A stretch of DNA of 45,467 nt from Deltaproteobacteria bacterium (GTDB lineage: Bacteria; Myxococcota; JACRCW01), in assembly GCA_016218805.1 (NCBI GenBank), contig JACRCW010000018.1, positions 1 to 45,467 of the forward strand, read 5' to 3'. How positions within the stretch are numbered: position 1 is the first letter of the stretch; each line of letters begins with the position of its first letter. Shown here piece after piece: positions 35,291 to 45,151 of this stretch. The notes beneath the pieces are model-generated. The model made no database searches, had not been told where the DNA came from, and saw nothing but the letters and a program-made list of their open reading frames with translations. Made by a program: the position numbers and the translations under genes.

Positions 35291-37327
35291 GTGCCCGTGG
35301 CCGCCGCGCTCCTGCTGCTGCTTGCCGCGCCGGCCGCGGTGGACCGCGCCGGGCGTGACCCGCGCGGCCTCCCGGAGGTGGAGACGGACTGTGATGGCGC
35401 AGAGCTGTTTGGCGGCACGCGGCTGGAGCGCGGCGGGTGGTGCCAGGCCCGGGAGGGCCGCTACGCGTCCGTGCGTACCCTGGCCGAGACCGCGCTGGCC
35501 GCCGACGAGGACAGCTGGCGCGCCCACGTGCTGCTGGGCCTGGCGCACCACTTTGGCGAGGGCAACCTCCCGCGTGCATTGGTGCACCACAAGACGGCGG
35601 AGGCGCTCTTCCAGCGGGAACACCCCGGCCCGCCGGACCCGTGGACGGGCCCGTGGTTTGTGCACCGCATCAACCTGTTTGAACTGGTCTCACTTCACGG
35701 CGAGATGAACCTGCACACGCAGCAGATTGCGTATGTGGACCGCATGCACGACCGGCTGGGCACCGACTTCCGCGCGCTCAAGGCGTGGCCCTACATCAAG
35801 ATGCGCCGTTTTGAAGACGCGCGCCGCGTCTCCGAGGAGGCCCTGGCGCTCACCGGCGAGGAGAACGAGGAACAGCGCGAGGACGCCCGCACCGCGTTGT
35901 GCGCCGTGGAGAGCGAGTTGCAGAACCGCCAGGGCGCGTACGAGCGCTGCCTGGAGGCGCTGCGGCCGCACTGGCCTGAAGGCACGCGCGGCGGTGTGCA
36001 GCTGGTGAACGCGGCCATTGCCGCGGAGGAGCTGCTGAAGTTTGACGAGAGCGAGCGCTTCCTGCTGGAGGCGTCCCGCCGCGAGGTGGAGGGCACCATC
36101 AACCCGTGGGCGCGGCTGGCCGTGACGTACATGCGCCAGGCGCGCTTCCCTGAAGCGGTCAGCGCCCTGCGCGAGATGCACGCCTACCGCGCCGCGCGCC
36201 CGCCGCACCTGGACCAGCAGGACGACGCGGACCTGGAACTGGTGGGCGCGCAGGCGCTGCTGCTGGCCGGGCGGACCGACGACGCCCAGCGCATCACCGC
36301 GCGCGTGGTGCACCGGCCGGAGCGCCTGGGGTCGTCGTCCGCGGCCATTGAGCAGCATGAGAGCGGCAACTGGGTGATGGACCACCTGGTCCAACTCGTC
36401 GTTGCGCGCGAACTGGAGGAGCAGGCGTCATGGTCCCCGTGGCGTGACGCGCTGGAGCTGCGCGTCACCGCGCTGTGGCACCGCGCGGTGGCGTGGCTGG
36501 ATGCGCGCCGCGCGCAGCGGCTGGTGGGAGTCCATGACATCCTGGCCTCCAGCGTGCGGCCGGACTGCCCCGGCAGCATGGAGGTGCCACCGTGGTTGAA
36601 GGGCGCATTGGTGGGCGCGCTGGGACCGGGCGTGGTGCTGTCCGCGCTGGCCCGCGCCCGCGCGGTGGAGACGCTGCCGGCCACGCAATCTGCGCCGTAT
36701 TTTGACGCGCTGGAGGCGGAGGCCCTGTGGCGCGCCAGTGACGACGAGGAAGCGCTGGCCACCGTGCGCCGGGTGCTGCCGCTGTACACCAGCACCGAGG
36801 TGCTGCTGAGGGCGCGCGTGGCTGCGGTGGGCTCCCAGGCGGCGCTGGCGCTGGGACAGGACGACACGGCCGTGGCGCTGGCGGAGCAGGCGCTGGGCGT
36901 GGACCCCGGCGCGTTCCGACGCATTGGCGGTCGGCTGCCGGTGCAGATTGAATCCGACCAGACACCCGCGGCGATCCGCGCGGCGCAACTGCTGGAGGGG
37001 TCACCGCTGTTCCAACCGCACACGCGCGGGTTGCGGCTGGTGCTGGGGGCGGAGTCCGTGGCGCTGCTGCTGGGTGACGGCAGCGTGGTGGCGGAAGCAG
37101 ACGTGGAGGCGGGTGACGACGAAGATGCGGACGCAGTGGCGCGCCGCATCGCCCGCGCGGCGCACCGCGGGCTCATGTCCGCGCGGGTGGACATCACGCA
37201 GGCGGACATCCGTTCGTTGGACGGCGGGATGGGCGGCGGACGCGGCGCGCGTGAGCGCGTGGACCTGATCATGGACTCGCTCATCCGGTCACGGGCAACC
37301 ACGCCGCCGGCGCGCGGGCCCCAGTGA
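35291..37327 (+). CDS. TPR-type protein of the MoxR cassette
   Basis: The GTG start lies 3 bp after the MoxR stop and opens with a signal peptide (MPVAAALLLLLAAPAAVD). The 678-aa product is then nearly all helix: repeated 34-residue-like units with A-x-x-x-Y/F-x-x-A patterns, for example DEDSWRAHVLLGLAHHFGEG and REQALGVDPGAF-type segments, characteristic of TPR repeats. It should be periplasmic and act as a scaffold. A TPR partner is a regular member of MoxR-DUF58-transglutaminase groups, which supports the call. The acidic tail (DVEAGDDEDADAVARR) is unusual. Confidence 0.82.
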   Translation: MPVAAALLLLLAAPAAVDRAGRDPRGLPEVETDCDGAELFGGTRLERGGWCQAREGRYASVRTLAETALAADEDSWRAHVLLGLAHHFGEGNLPRALVHHKTAEALFQREHPGPPDPWTGPWFVHRINLFELVSLHGEMNLHTQQIAYVDRMHDRLGTDFRALKAWPYIKMRRFEDARRVSEEALALTGEENEEQREDARTALCAVESELQNRQGAYERCLEALRPHWPEGTRGGVQLVNAAIAAEELLKFDESERFLLEASRREVEGTINPWARLAVTYMRQARFPEAVSALREMHAYRAARPPHLDQQDDADLELVGAQALLLAGRTDDAQRITARVVHRPERLGSSSAAIEQHESGNWVMDHLVQLVVARELEEQASWSPWRDALELRVTALWHRAVAWLDARRAQRLVGVHDILASSVRPDCPGSMEVPPWLKGALVGALGPGVVLSALARARAVETLPATQSAPYFDALEAEALWRASDDEEALATVRRVLPLYTSTEVLLRARVAAVGSQAALALGQDDTAVALAEQALGVDPGAFRRIGGRLPVQIESDQTPAAIRAAQLLEGSPLFQPHTRGLRLVLGAESVALLLGDGSVVAEADVEAGDDEDADAVARRIARAAHRGLMSARVDITQADIRSLDGGMGGGRGARERVDLIMDSLIRSRATTPPARGPQ

Positions 37328-37378
37328 TGCGGCCCAGCCACCGCATGGCGGTCCGGCCAGCGGGGCGCGGGCACTCAA

Positions 37379-38254
37379 TCAGAGCGCAGGACCGAACAGC
37401 GCCAGCAGTGCGTGCGCCTGGGGCTCCGTGAGGCCCTGCCGGCGCGCCACCTCCACCGCCGCCACACCCAGGTGAGCGTAGACATGCAGCAGTTCCGGAG
37501 ACGACTTCAGCGCCTCAACGTGCACGCGCACCGTGTTGATGTCACCGCGGGTCACCGGGCCGGTCAGCGCCTGGGTGATGCCCTCGCGGCGGATGTTGCG
37601 CGCGGTGCCCTCCACCAGCGGCCCCAGGATGGTGGCGGCCTGTTCCTCATTGAGGCCAGCCTCGCGCAACAGGCGCGTGGACATGTCCGCCAGCGCCACC
37701 ATGTAGTTGGCCGCAAACACCAGGGCCGCGTGGTAGCGCGGCTTCTGCCCGGGTTCGATGGTCATGGGGTAACCGCCCACGTCCTCCACCAGGCTGCGCA
37801 GCCGCGGCAGCGCCACCGCGTCCCCCTCCACGGCGAAATGCGTGCCCACCTGCAGCGTGGCCTCCTCAGAGAACGAAGCCACCGGGTGCAGCGACCCCAC
37901 ATGCGCGCCGGCGGCGCGCGCGTCCGCCAACACCGCGGAGTCCAGCGCGCCGGCCATGTGCGCCACCACCATCCCGCGCGACACCACGGCTTCCTTCACC
38001 AGCACGCGCGCCATGGCGGGCAGCGCGTCATCCGTGACGGTGAGCAGCAGCAACGACGCACCGGAGGCCGCCATGGGGATGCGGCCGTGGAACGCCGGCG
38101 CCTGCGTCACGCTGCGCGCGCGCGCGGAGGCTGCGGCCGTGCGGTTCCACGTGCCCAGGATGCGGTGCTGGGTGCGCATCAGAGCCTTGGCCAGCGCCAT
38201 GCCCGCGCGCCCCGCACCCACAATGAAGACCTCTTCCACCTGGCTTGCCGTCAT
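37379..38254 (-). CDS. Rossmann-like protein with DUF2520 C-terminal domain
   Basis: The 291-aa protein starts with a NAD(P)-binding pattern (FIVGAGRAGMALAKAL, residues 10-25) and has GSLHPVASFSEE in the middle, then the DUF2520 helical half (YHAALVFAANYMVALAD, LTGPVTRGDINTVRVH). The fold resembles ketopantoate or pyrroline-carboxylate reductases. The substrate is unknown. Its ATG overlaps the stop of the Clp ATPase by 4 bp, so the two are translated together; that link is not explained. It is convergent with the TPR gene 51 bp away. Confidence 0.9.
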   Translation of the reverse strand: MTASQVEEVFIVGAGRAGMALAKALMRTQHRILGTWNRTAAASARARSVTQAPAFHGRIPMAASGASLLLLTVTDDALPAMARVLVKEAVVSRGMVVAHMAGALDSAVLADARAAGAHVGSLHPVASFSEEATLQVGTHFAVEGDAVALPRLRSLVEDVGGYPMTIEPGQKPRYHAALVFAANYMVALADMSTRLLREAGLNEEQAATILGPLVEGTARNIRREGITQALTGPVTRGDINTVRVHVEALKSSPELLHVYAHLGVAAVEVARRQGLTEPQAHALLALFGPAL

Positions 38255-40800
38255 GCCGGTCCGGACCTGTCCTCTCCCCCGGAACCTGTGACCGCCGGAC
38301 GGCGCCGTGCGCCCAGCCCGCCGTCTTCCACCACCACCACCAGTTCGTCTCCGTCCGCGAACCTGCCCGCGAGGATAGCGTCCGCCACCACGGACTCAAC
38401 GTGCTTCTGGATGGCCTGCCGCATGGGCCGCGCGCCCAGGGTGGCGTTGTAGCCGCCGTGCTCCATCAGGAAGCCCACTACGCCGTCATCCCAGCTGAAC
38501 CGGATGTTGCGCTCCACCCGCAGCCGCTCGGCGCTCTGGCTGAGCAGCGCACGCGCAATGGCCTCCACGTCAGGCCGCGCCAGCGGGCGGAACACCACCT
38601 TGTCATCAATGCGCGCCCACAGCTCCGGCGGCATGGACTTGCGCGCCACCTCCAGCACCTCGCGCACCACCCGCTCCTCGGACGGGGCCGCGCCGCCTGC
38701 GGCGCCGGCAAAACCCAGGGCGCGCCCCTGGGACTCCCACCGGTCCGCGCCCAGGTTTGAGGTCATGACCACCACGGTGTTGCGGAAGCTCACGGTGCGG
38801 CCGCGCCCGTCGGTGAGGCGGCCTTCGTCCAGCACCTGCAGCAACGTGAGCAGCACATCCCCGTGCGCCTTCTCCACCTCGTCCAGCAGGACCAGGGAAA
38901 ACGGGCGGCGCCGCACCGCGTCCGTGAGCTGGCCGCCCTCGTCGTGACCCACGTACCCGGGCGGACTGCCAATCAGGCGGCTCACCGCGTGCGCCTCGCC
39001 GTATTCGCTCATGTCCAGGCGGATGAGCGCGTCCGGGGACCCGAACAGGAAGTCCGCCAGCGCCTTGACCGTCTCCGTCTTGCCCACGCCGGTGGGCCCC
39101 AGCATCAGGAAGCTGCCCATGGGCCGCCGCCCGCCAAACCCCGCGTACGCCCGGCGGACGGACTCGCTGAGGCTGCGCAGGATCTCGCGGTGCCCCACAA
39201 TGCGCTCGCCCAGAAAGTCCTCCATGTGCAGCAGCCGCGCCTGGTCCTCCTCCACCAGCCGCTCCAGCGGCACCTGCGCCACCTCGCTGACCACGCGCGC
39301 CACATCCAGCCGTTCCACCGTGCGCCGGCCCGCGCGGTGCGCCCGGCTGCCGGCCAGGTCCATCACGTCCACCGCCTTGCCCGGCAGGCTGCGCCCCAGG
39401 ATGAACCGGTCAGACAGCTGCACACACGCGTGCAGCGCGGCGGCCGAATACGTCACGCCATGATGGCCTTCGTACGCGGGCGCGGCGCCCGCCAACACGC
39501 GCCGGGACGCCTCCAGGTCCGGCTCCGCCAGCTCCACGGGCACAAACCGCCGCGCCAGCGCCGCGTCCTTCTCCACGTGCCGGGCGTACTCGGCCGGCGT
39601 GGTGGCGCCAATGCAGGGGAACTCGCCACGCGCCAGCGCGCTCTTGAGTTCATTGGACGCATCCAGCGCGCCCTCCCCGGATGATCCCGCGCCAATGAGC
39701 GTGTGCAGCTCGTCCACAAACACCACCACGCGGCCCTTGGCCCGGCGCAGCTCCTCCTTGAGCCCCTGCATGCGTTCATTGAAGCTGCCGCGCAGCGCGG
39801 TGCCCGCCACCAGCGCGCCCATGTCCAGCTCCACCAGCTCCACGTCACGCAGGCCGCCGGGCACCCCCCTGTTCTCCACCAGCCGCCGCGCCAGCCCCTC
39901 CACCACCGCGGTCTTGCCCACGCCGGGCTCGCCCACCAGGCACGGGTTGTTGCTGCGCCGCTTGCCCAGGATGTCCAGCATGCGGTCCAACTCGGCATCC
40001 CGCCCCACCACGTCATCAATGACGCCGTCCCGCGCCATCTCCGTAAGGTTCTTTCCCAGGCTGGTGAGCAGCGGGTAGCGCTCCGGGTCCAGCCCCGTGC
40101 GCGCCGCCGGCGGGGGCCGCGTGGACGGCCTGCGCGGCTTCACCCGGGCCGGGGCGGGGATGGAATCCGCGGGCAGCTCGCTCTCCTGCGTCGCCACGCG
40201 CGAGCGCTCGGACGCGCGGCTCACGGATGCGTCACCGTACTCGGACCGCCCCAGTGGGGGCGGCGGCGGTGGCAGCGGCGGCAGCGCGCCGGCGGCATCG
40301 CGCGCGGGAACCGCCGGGGTGGACGGGGGCGTGGGGGCGCGCGGCAGCTCGCGGGCCAGCGCGCTGGTGGTCCGGAAGTTGGCCAGCCGCCGCGGCATGC
40401 GCCCGGTGAGATAGGACATGGCCAGCGTGCGCAGCCCGGTGAGGTCTTCGCCCGAGCGCGACAGCAGCGCACACGCCATGGCGGAGCGCACGCGCGTCAT
40501 GGCAATGAGCAGGTGCAGGCAGTTGGCCTCGCGCGACCCGCAGGTCACCGCCAGCTGTTCGGTCTTCTCGCGCAGCTCGCCCAGGACGGCAGGGTCCTCG
40601 TGGTCACCGCGGCGGATGACCGCCAGGATGTTGTCCTCCGTGATCTTGCGGTCCGCCAGCAGCACCTGCGCGTGGTTGGGCAGCGTGAACAGCGCCAGCA
40701 GCACGTGCGCGCTGGTGCCCTGCTGGCGCACGCGCTCCGCAATGTCGCGCGCTTCGTCGTAGACCTGCCTGAGTTCCACCGCCAGGGGCAACGCCGCCAC
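38251..40800 (-). CDS. ClpA/ClpC-type AAA+ unfoldase
   Basis: The GTG start (GGAGAG upstream) gives 849 aa with two AAA+ modules. The Clp_N region is at about 1-150. A Pro-rich linker follows (165-240). The first ATPase has GEPGVGKTA (K296) and VFVDELHTLIGAG; the second GPTGVGKTE (K574) and LVLLDEVEKAH with GSPPGYVGHDEGG. The middle domain is short, as in ClpA/C rather than ClpB. A tripeptide LGF (695-697) lies where ClpP-binding IGL/IGF-type loops occur, so it may deliver substrates to ClpP. No clpP or clpS is nearby. Confidence 0.9.
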   Translation of the reverse strand: MAALPLAVELRQVYDEARDIAERVRQQGTSAHVLLALFTLPNHAQVLLADRKITEDNILAVIRRGDHEDPAVLGELREKTEQLAVTCGSREANCLHLLIAMTRVRSAMACALLSRSGEDLTGLRTLAMSYLTGRMPRRLANFRTTSALARELPRAPTPPSTPAVPARDAAGALPPLPPPPPPLGRSEYGDASVSRASERSRVATQESELPADSIPAPARVKPRRPSTRPPPAARTGLDPERYPLLTSLGKNLTEMARDGVIDDVVGRDAELDRMLDILGKRRSNNPCLVGEPGVGKTAVVEGLARRLVENRGVPGGLRDVELVELDMGALVAGTALRGSFNERMQGLKEELRRAKGRVVVFVDELHTLIGAGSSGEGALDASNELKSALARGEFPCIGATTPAEYARHVEKDAALARRFVPVELAEPDLEASRRVLAGAAPAYEGHHGVTYSAAALHACVQLSDRFILGRSLPGKAVDVMDLAGSRAHRAGRRTVERLDVARVVSEVAQVPLERLVEEDQARLLHMEDFLGERIVGHREILRSLSESVRRAYAGFGGRRPMGSFLMLGPTGVGKTETVKALADFLFGSPDALIRLDMSEYGEAHAVSRLIGSPPGYVGHDEGGQLTDAVRRRPFSLVLLDEVEKAHGDVLLTLLQVLDEGRLTDGRGRTVSFRNTVVVMTSNLGADRWESQGRALGFAGAAGGAAPSEERVVREVLEVARKSMPPELWARIDDKVVFRPLARPDVEAIARALLSQSAERLRVERNIRFSWDDGVVGFLMEHGGYNATLGARPMRQAIQKHVESVVADAILAGRFADGDELVVVVEDGGLGARRRPAVTGSGGEDRSGPA

Positions 40801-40838
40801 GCTCTCTCCAGGCCTGCTGTGCGTTCGGAGGCTTCCGC

Positions 40839-42098
40839 TCAGGGCTCGTAGCAGGCGGCGCCGCCGCTCAGCCCGCCGTCCGCGTCGGTGAAGGCCCGGC
40901 AGATGTCACCGGGCAGGCAGCAGTTGCCCATCACCGGCGTGTTGTCCGGTGCGTTGCAGTTGGCCGGCGGCGGCCCCGCGGTAGTGCCGGCATCCGCCCC
41001 GGGGAAGCAGCCCCGGCGGCACTTGTTGTTGGGCGTGGGGCCGGCCACGCCGCCGCACACAAGGCACCCTGAGCAGAACTCGCCGTTGGTGCACGAGGTG
41101 TTCTCCGTCACCGCCGGGATGCACACCCCCACGCCCACCGCGGCGCCGATCACCGGCACGCACGCCGCCACCACGGCCCCGCCGTCCAGCCCGGTGGCGC
41201 AGAACGCGCACGCCGTGGGCGTGGTGTCGCAGTTGCGCCGGCAGATGGGCCAGTCGCCAAACTTGGCGTCGGCGATACAGGTCAGACCCGGGTCACAGGT
41301 GTTGTTGATGCGGCAGGGCTGGTCCAGTCCGCCCGCCGCCACGCAGTGGTTGGGCACGCTCGCGTCCGGATTGCCCACCTGGCAGCGCGCATTGCTGTCA
41401 CAGCCGCCCACCTCCTGGCCGGCAAGGCGGCGGCACGTGCTGCCCACCTGCCCCGGCATGGGACCAAAACACGGGGACTTGCCGTCGCTGTCCGGCACCG
41501 GCGCCGCACAGGTCTGGCCAAACAGGCAGCAGTTGGCCAGCACCAGCGCGTTGTTGGCCTGCCAGTCATCCGCGTAGCCGCACCAGGCGTGCTCGGAGTG
41601 GGGCACCACCACGCCGGTTCCGGGCGGACCTGGATCGCGGGATGGGTCGCACACGCGCCGGCAGGTCTTCACCAGCGTGGCGGGATCAGTGGCGCACTCC
41701 AGGCAGCCCGCGCAGCTGTCCAGCGGGCACGGCTCGCCTTCGGACGGTGCCACGCTGCACGCGCCCACGCCGGTGGAGAACCCCCCGTCAGCCAGCCGCA
41801 CCGGCTCGCACCGCGCCTCCGGGCCGCAGGTGCCGCACGTCGCGGGGTCGGCGCCCAGCGGGCATTCGCGGCGGCAGCGCGGCGGCGTTTCCATGGCACA
41901 GATGAGGCGGCCGCAGGTCCCGTCGGGCAGTGGCGTGCAGGACTCGCAGGTCCCGTTGGACTTGCACAGGTCGCCTTCATACCCGCGGCGCTCGTCAGGA
42001 AGCGGCTCAAACTGGCACTCCAGCCCGAGCAGCGACGTGGCCGCCAGGCCCACCCCCAGCGTCCACAACAGCTTCCGCACGGAAAGTCCGTTGCCCAT
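40839..42098 (-). CDS. Cys-rich secreted protein
   Basis: The start at 42098 (MGNGLSVRKLLWTLGVGLAATSLLG) gives 419 aa with a Sec signal; the site LLGLEC does not fit a good lipobox. The mature protein has about fifty Cys in pairs and clusters such as CKSNGTCESC, CPLDSCAGCLEC, CDPGLTC and CTNGEFCSGCLVCGG, which must form disulfides in the periplasm or outside. No enzymatic motif is visible. It is a type frequent in myxobacteria. The Clp gene follows at 38 bp on the same strand, but its housekeeping nature makes a shared role doubtful. Confidence 0.75.
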   Translation of the reverse strand: MGNGLSVRKLLWTLGVGLAATSLLGLECQFEPLPDERRGYEGDLCKSNGTCESCTPLPDGTCGRLICAMETPPRCRRECPLGADPATCGTCGPEARCEPVRLADGGFSTGVGACSVAPSEGEPCPLDSCAGCLECATDPATLVKTCRRVCDPSRDPGPPGTGVVVPHSEHAWCGYADDWQANNALVLANCCLFGQTCAAPVPDSDGKSPCFGPMPGQVGSTCRRLAGQEVGGCDSNARCQVGNPDASVPNHCVAAGGLDQPCRINNTCDPGLTCIADAKFGDWPICRRNCDTTPTACAFCATGLDGGAVVAACVPVIGAAVGVGVCIPAVTENTSCTNGEFCSGCLVCGGVAGPTPNNKCRRGCFPGADAGTTAGPPPANCNAPDNTPVMGNCCLPGDICRAFTDADGGLSGGAACYEP

Positions 42099-42390
42099 GG
42101 TTCGCCTGCTCCGTCGGCGCCCCGCAGCGGGGGGCACCTTGCCTGCTTGGGACTAACACACCCCCGGGGCGGGTGGGAACCCGCGGCCACCGGCGGCAGC
42201 GCGCAACACCCCGCCCCCCCAAACACCACGGACGACGACGACTGCGCCCCGGGCGCGTGTGCGGAACAGCCGTCGCTGCGCCCGGAAGCAGGGCACGCGC
42301 ATGGCGCGGCGTCAGGGAGCTCAATGTGGGGAAGGAAGGAGCGCCGAGGGCGGGTGCTCCGGAGAGCGAATCAGCCGGGTACCGCCAGCC
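42099..42390. other. Spacer upstream of the Cys-rich gene
   Basis: This 292-bp spacer should hold the Cys-rich gene's promoter and the end of the foldase gene. Apart from GC-rich runs (ACACCCCGCCCCCCC) I see nothing. Confidence 0.4.
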
Positions 42391-43617
42391 TCACGGCTGG
42401 GCGGGCGCGGGCTGCGCGGGCGCGGCAGCGGGCTGCGCGGCGGCAGGCTGCGCGGGCGCGGGAGCGGGCTGGCCCGGCGGCGGCACGGCCTGCAGCTGGA
42501 TGGGCGAACCCGGCGCGCCCGGAGGCGGCATGCCGCCGGGTCCCGGGGGCGGGGGCAACGGCTGGGGCTCGAGCGACACGCCGGGCTCCAGGATCTCCAC
42601 CTTGGCTTCCTTCTTGAGCCCCGCCAGCGCGTCGCGCGTCTTCTCGCTCTTCTTGCGCGCCTTGATGGCGGTGGTGATGGCCGCGGAGACCTCCTCAATG
42701 GGGCGCTGCTTCTCCGGCTTGCGGTCCACCACCTTGATGATGTGAAAGCCGAACTGACTGGCGATGGGACCGACGATGTCGTTGGCCTTCACCTTCGGGT
42801 CGAACATTGCATCCTCAATGTCCTTCACCTGGCGGCCGCGGGTGATCCAACCCATGTCCCCGCCATTGGGGCTGGGCGTGGCGTCAGTGTACTTGGCGAT
42901 CTGCGCCTTGAAGTCCACGCCCTTCTTCTTGAGTTCGGTGGACGCCGTCTTCACGCGCGCCTCCAGCTTCTTGCGCGCGTCCGCCGGGTCCTTGGGGTCC
43001 GACTTCCAGAACACCTGGATGGCGTTGACGCTCTCGCGCTCCTTGTAGCGGTCCAGATTCTTCTCGTAGAACTCCTTGACCTCGGCCTCCGCGGGCTCCT
43101 CCACCGCCGCCAGCTTGTTGAACAGCCGGTCGCGCAGCTCGGTGCGCTTGAGTTCGTCACGCAGGTCCGCTTCAGACTGGCCGGTGCGCTCCAGGAAGCT
43201 CTTGAACGCCTCCGGGGACCCAAAGCGCGTCTTGTGTTCATTGAGCTTGGCGTCCACTTCCTGGTCAGACAGCGTGATCTGCTCCGCCTTGGCCTTCTGG
43301 GCAATGAGCTCGTCATCCACCAGCTTGCGGATGATGTTCTCCTTGAGGCGCACCTCCAGCGCCGGCGGGATTTCGCGCTTGGCCTGCGCAAACCGCTGCT
43401 TGGTCCGGTCCATCTGGCGGCTGAACACGTCCCGGCCAATGTCCTGGCCGTTGACCTTGGCCACCGGACCGGTGGCGGAGGGCGCCGCCGTCGTGGGCGG
43501 CTGCGCGGTCCCGCCGCCACCCCCGGCGGGCGTTTCGCCGCCCTTGCAGGCGGGGAACAGCACCGCCACGGAAAGCACAGCCACCGGAGCCTTCGCGAGG
43601 AGCACATTGCGTCGCAT
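42391..43617 (-). CDS. SurA/PpiC-type peptidyl-prolyl isomerase lipoprotein
   Basis: The ATG at 43617 has TAGGAG ten bases before and gives 408 aa with a lipoprotein signal (VLSVAVLFPACKGG; lipobox FPAC). Residues 45-180 match a SurA-type N-terminal chaperone domain (VAKVNGQDIGRDVF, LVDDELIAQKA), then a PpiC rotamase part (ESVNAIQVFW, GGDMGWITRGR, FGFHIIKVVDRK). The tail is Pro/Ala/Gln-rich. It likely helps outer-membrane protein folding at the membrane, in keeping with the divergent outer-membrane barrel gene beside it. A 6-bp hairpin with the stop in its loop ends the gene (42385-42400), of doubtful meaning. Confidence 0.87.
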   Translation of the reverse strand: MRRNVLLAKAPVAVLSVAVLFPACKGGETPAGGGGGTAQPPTTAAPSATGPVAKVNGQDIGRDVFSRQMDRTKQRFAQAKREIPPALEVRLKENIIRKLVDDELIAQKAKAEQITLSDQEVDAKLNEHKTRFGSPEAFKSFLERTGQSEADLRDELKRTELRDRLFNKLAAVEEPAEAEVKEFYEKNLDRYKERESVNAIQVFWKSDPKDPADARKKLEARVKTASTELKKKGVDFKAQIAKYTDATPSPNGGDMGWITRGRQVKDIEDAMFDPKVKANDIVGPIASQFGFHIIKVVDRKPEKQRPIEEVSAAITTAIKARKKSEKTRDALAGLKKEAKVEILEPGVSLEPQPLPPPPGPGGMPPPGAPGSPIQLQAVPPPGQPAPAPAQPAAAQPAAAPAQPAPAQP

Positions 43618-43813
43618 GGATTTGTTTCTCCTACCGCCCACGACGGGCCGGGCGGTGCAACTTTGAGAGGGCGCGGCTGCTAACAGGCTCCCGAGCAAGC
43701 GGTCAAGCGGGGCGTTTTTCCCCGGCCCCGGGCGCCGCCGGCACCCGTGCACCGCAGCGCCATCCGGTCCGCCGCGCTTGACCCCCGCCTCCGCGGCGGG
43801 CAATCACGCGGCG

Positions 43814-45151
43814 GTGCGCCCGGCGACCGCGCTGCTCGTCACCGCTGTCCTGCTCTCCCCCGGGCCCTCACGCGCGGGCGGACAATACGAACTGTTTGGC
43901 GTGAACCCGCGCGGCAAGGGCATGGCCGGCGCCATGACCGCCCACGTGGATGACGCGTCCGCCACCTACTACAACCCGGCGGGGCTGGCGGAACTCACGG
44001 CCGCCTACGGGTTTGTGGCGCTGGCCGGCAACCTGGACGTGGTCTATGTGGACCTGGTCCACCGGCTGCCCCTCCAGGACTGGCGCCGGCCCAACAGCCC
44101 GGAGAACTACGCGGGGCTCACGCTGGGCGGCGCGGTCCCCCTGGGCGGCAAGTTCAACCGCATCATCATTGGGGCGTCCGCGTACGCGCCGCGCAAGCAC
44201 GTGCTGACCGTGCGCACGCTGGACCCCGCCCAACCGCACTTCTACTTCTACGAAGCCCAACCCGACCGCTACGAACTGCTCCCCGCCGTGGCCCTGCGCG
44301 TCACCGACTACGTGAAGCTGGGCGCGGGCCTGCGCATGGGCGGCGGCATCCGCGGCCCCACGCAGAGCGAGATGGACCCGCTGCTGGGACGCACCACGCG
44401 CGCCCAGTTTGACGGCGAGCTGTACTACGTGTTTGCGCCCACCGGCGGCGCCACGCTGGGGCCGTTCTGGGGCTTCCGCGTGGGCGCCACCGTGCGCGGG
44501 CCCGTGCAGGTCCCCATAGACATCCCCAACACCATCCACGCCGCCGGCGCGGATGCGGACGTCACCCTGCTGTTCCGCGCCAACACCAACTACACGCCGC
44601 CCACCGGCTCGGTCGGCGTGGCGTGGACCGGATTCATGGACAAGCTCACCGTTGCCGCGGACCTGCAGTACTCCTGGTGGTCACTGGCGCCGGACCCGTC
44701 CGTGCGGTTTGTCGTTGACGCGGCCGGCGCGGACCTGGGGACCGTGGGACTGGATGACGCCGTGGATACGCCCCAGCCCGGCCAGGAGCGCAAGGTGCAC
44801 CTGGGCTTCCGGAGCATCCTGGTGCCGCGCGCGGGGTTTGAGTGGCGCGCATTTGATGACTTCCTGCGCGTGCGCGGGGGCAGCTATCTGCGGCCCACCC
44901 CCGTCCCGGACCAGACCACCGGCAGCAACTACCTGGACAACCACGCCTGGGCGGTGACCGGCAGCCTGGGCGTGCGCCCCAGTGACCCGGTGGGCCTGGT
45001 GGCCCGCCCCGTCACCCTGGAGGCCAGCCTGCAGGTGGTCACGCTGGTGGAGCGGCGGGTCCGTAAACGCGACTCGGATGACGCGGTGGGCAACTACCGC
45101 TTTGGCGGGCAGGTGTACGAGGCGTCTGTGGGGTTCCACTACAACTTCTGA
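43814..45151 (+). CDS. FadL/OmpP1-like outer-membrane protein
   Basis: The GTG at 43814 gives 445 aa with signal peptide (VRPATALLVTAVLLSPGPSRA); a TTG at 43778 would add 12 residues. The mature N-terminus (GQYELFGVNPRGKGMAGA, DDASATYYNPAGLAEL) is the FadL-family pattern, followed by repeated beta strands with Gly and Tyr, and the C-terminus ends in Phe (YNF). FadL proteins import long-chain fatty acids and other hydrophobic compounds through the outer membrane. The plug and hatch cannot be judged by eye. Its promoter lies in the 196-bp spacer shared with the SurA/PpiC gene. Confidence 0.9.
   Translation: MRPATALLVTAVLLSPGPSRAGGQYELFGVNPRGKGMAGAMTAHVDDASATYYNPAGLAELTAAYGFVALAGNLDVVYVDLVHRLPLQDWRRPNSPENYAGLTLGGAVPLGGKFNRIIIGASAYAPRKHVLTVRTLDPAQPHFYFYEAQPDRYELLPAVALRVTDYVKLGAGLRMGGGIRGPTQSEMDPLLGRTTRAQFDGELYYVFAPTGGATLGPFWGFRVGATVRGPVQVPIDIPNTIHAAGADADVTLLFRANTNYTPPTGSVGVAWTGFMDKLTVAADLQYSWWSLAPDPSVRFVVDAAGADLGTVGLDDAVDTPQPGQERKVHLGFRSILVPRAGFEWRAFDDFLRVRGGSYLRPTPVPDQTTGSNYLDNHAWAVTGSLGVRPSDPVGLVARPVTLEASLQVVTLVERRVRKRDSDDAVGNYRFGGQVYEASVGFHYNF

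Noticed and set aside
34214..35665. 483-aa minus-strand frame opposite MoxR
   Set aside because: It is antisense to a clear AAA+ ATPase and has shadow-type composition.
42385..42400. Hairpin with stop codon in the loop as a recoding signal
   Set aside because: It arises from Pro/Ala/Gln codon repeats at the gene end; no readthrough frame of interest follows.
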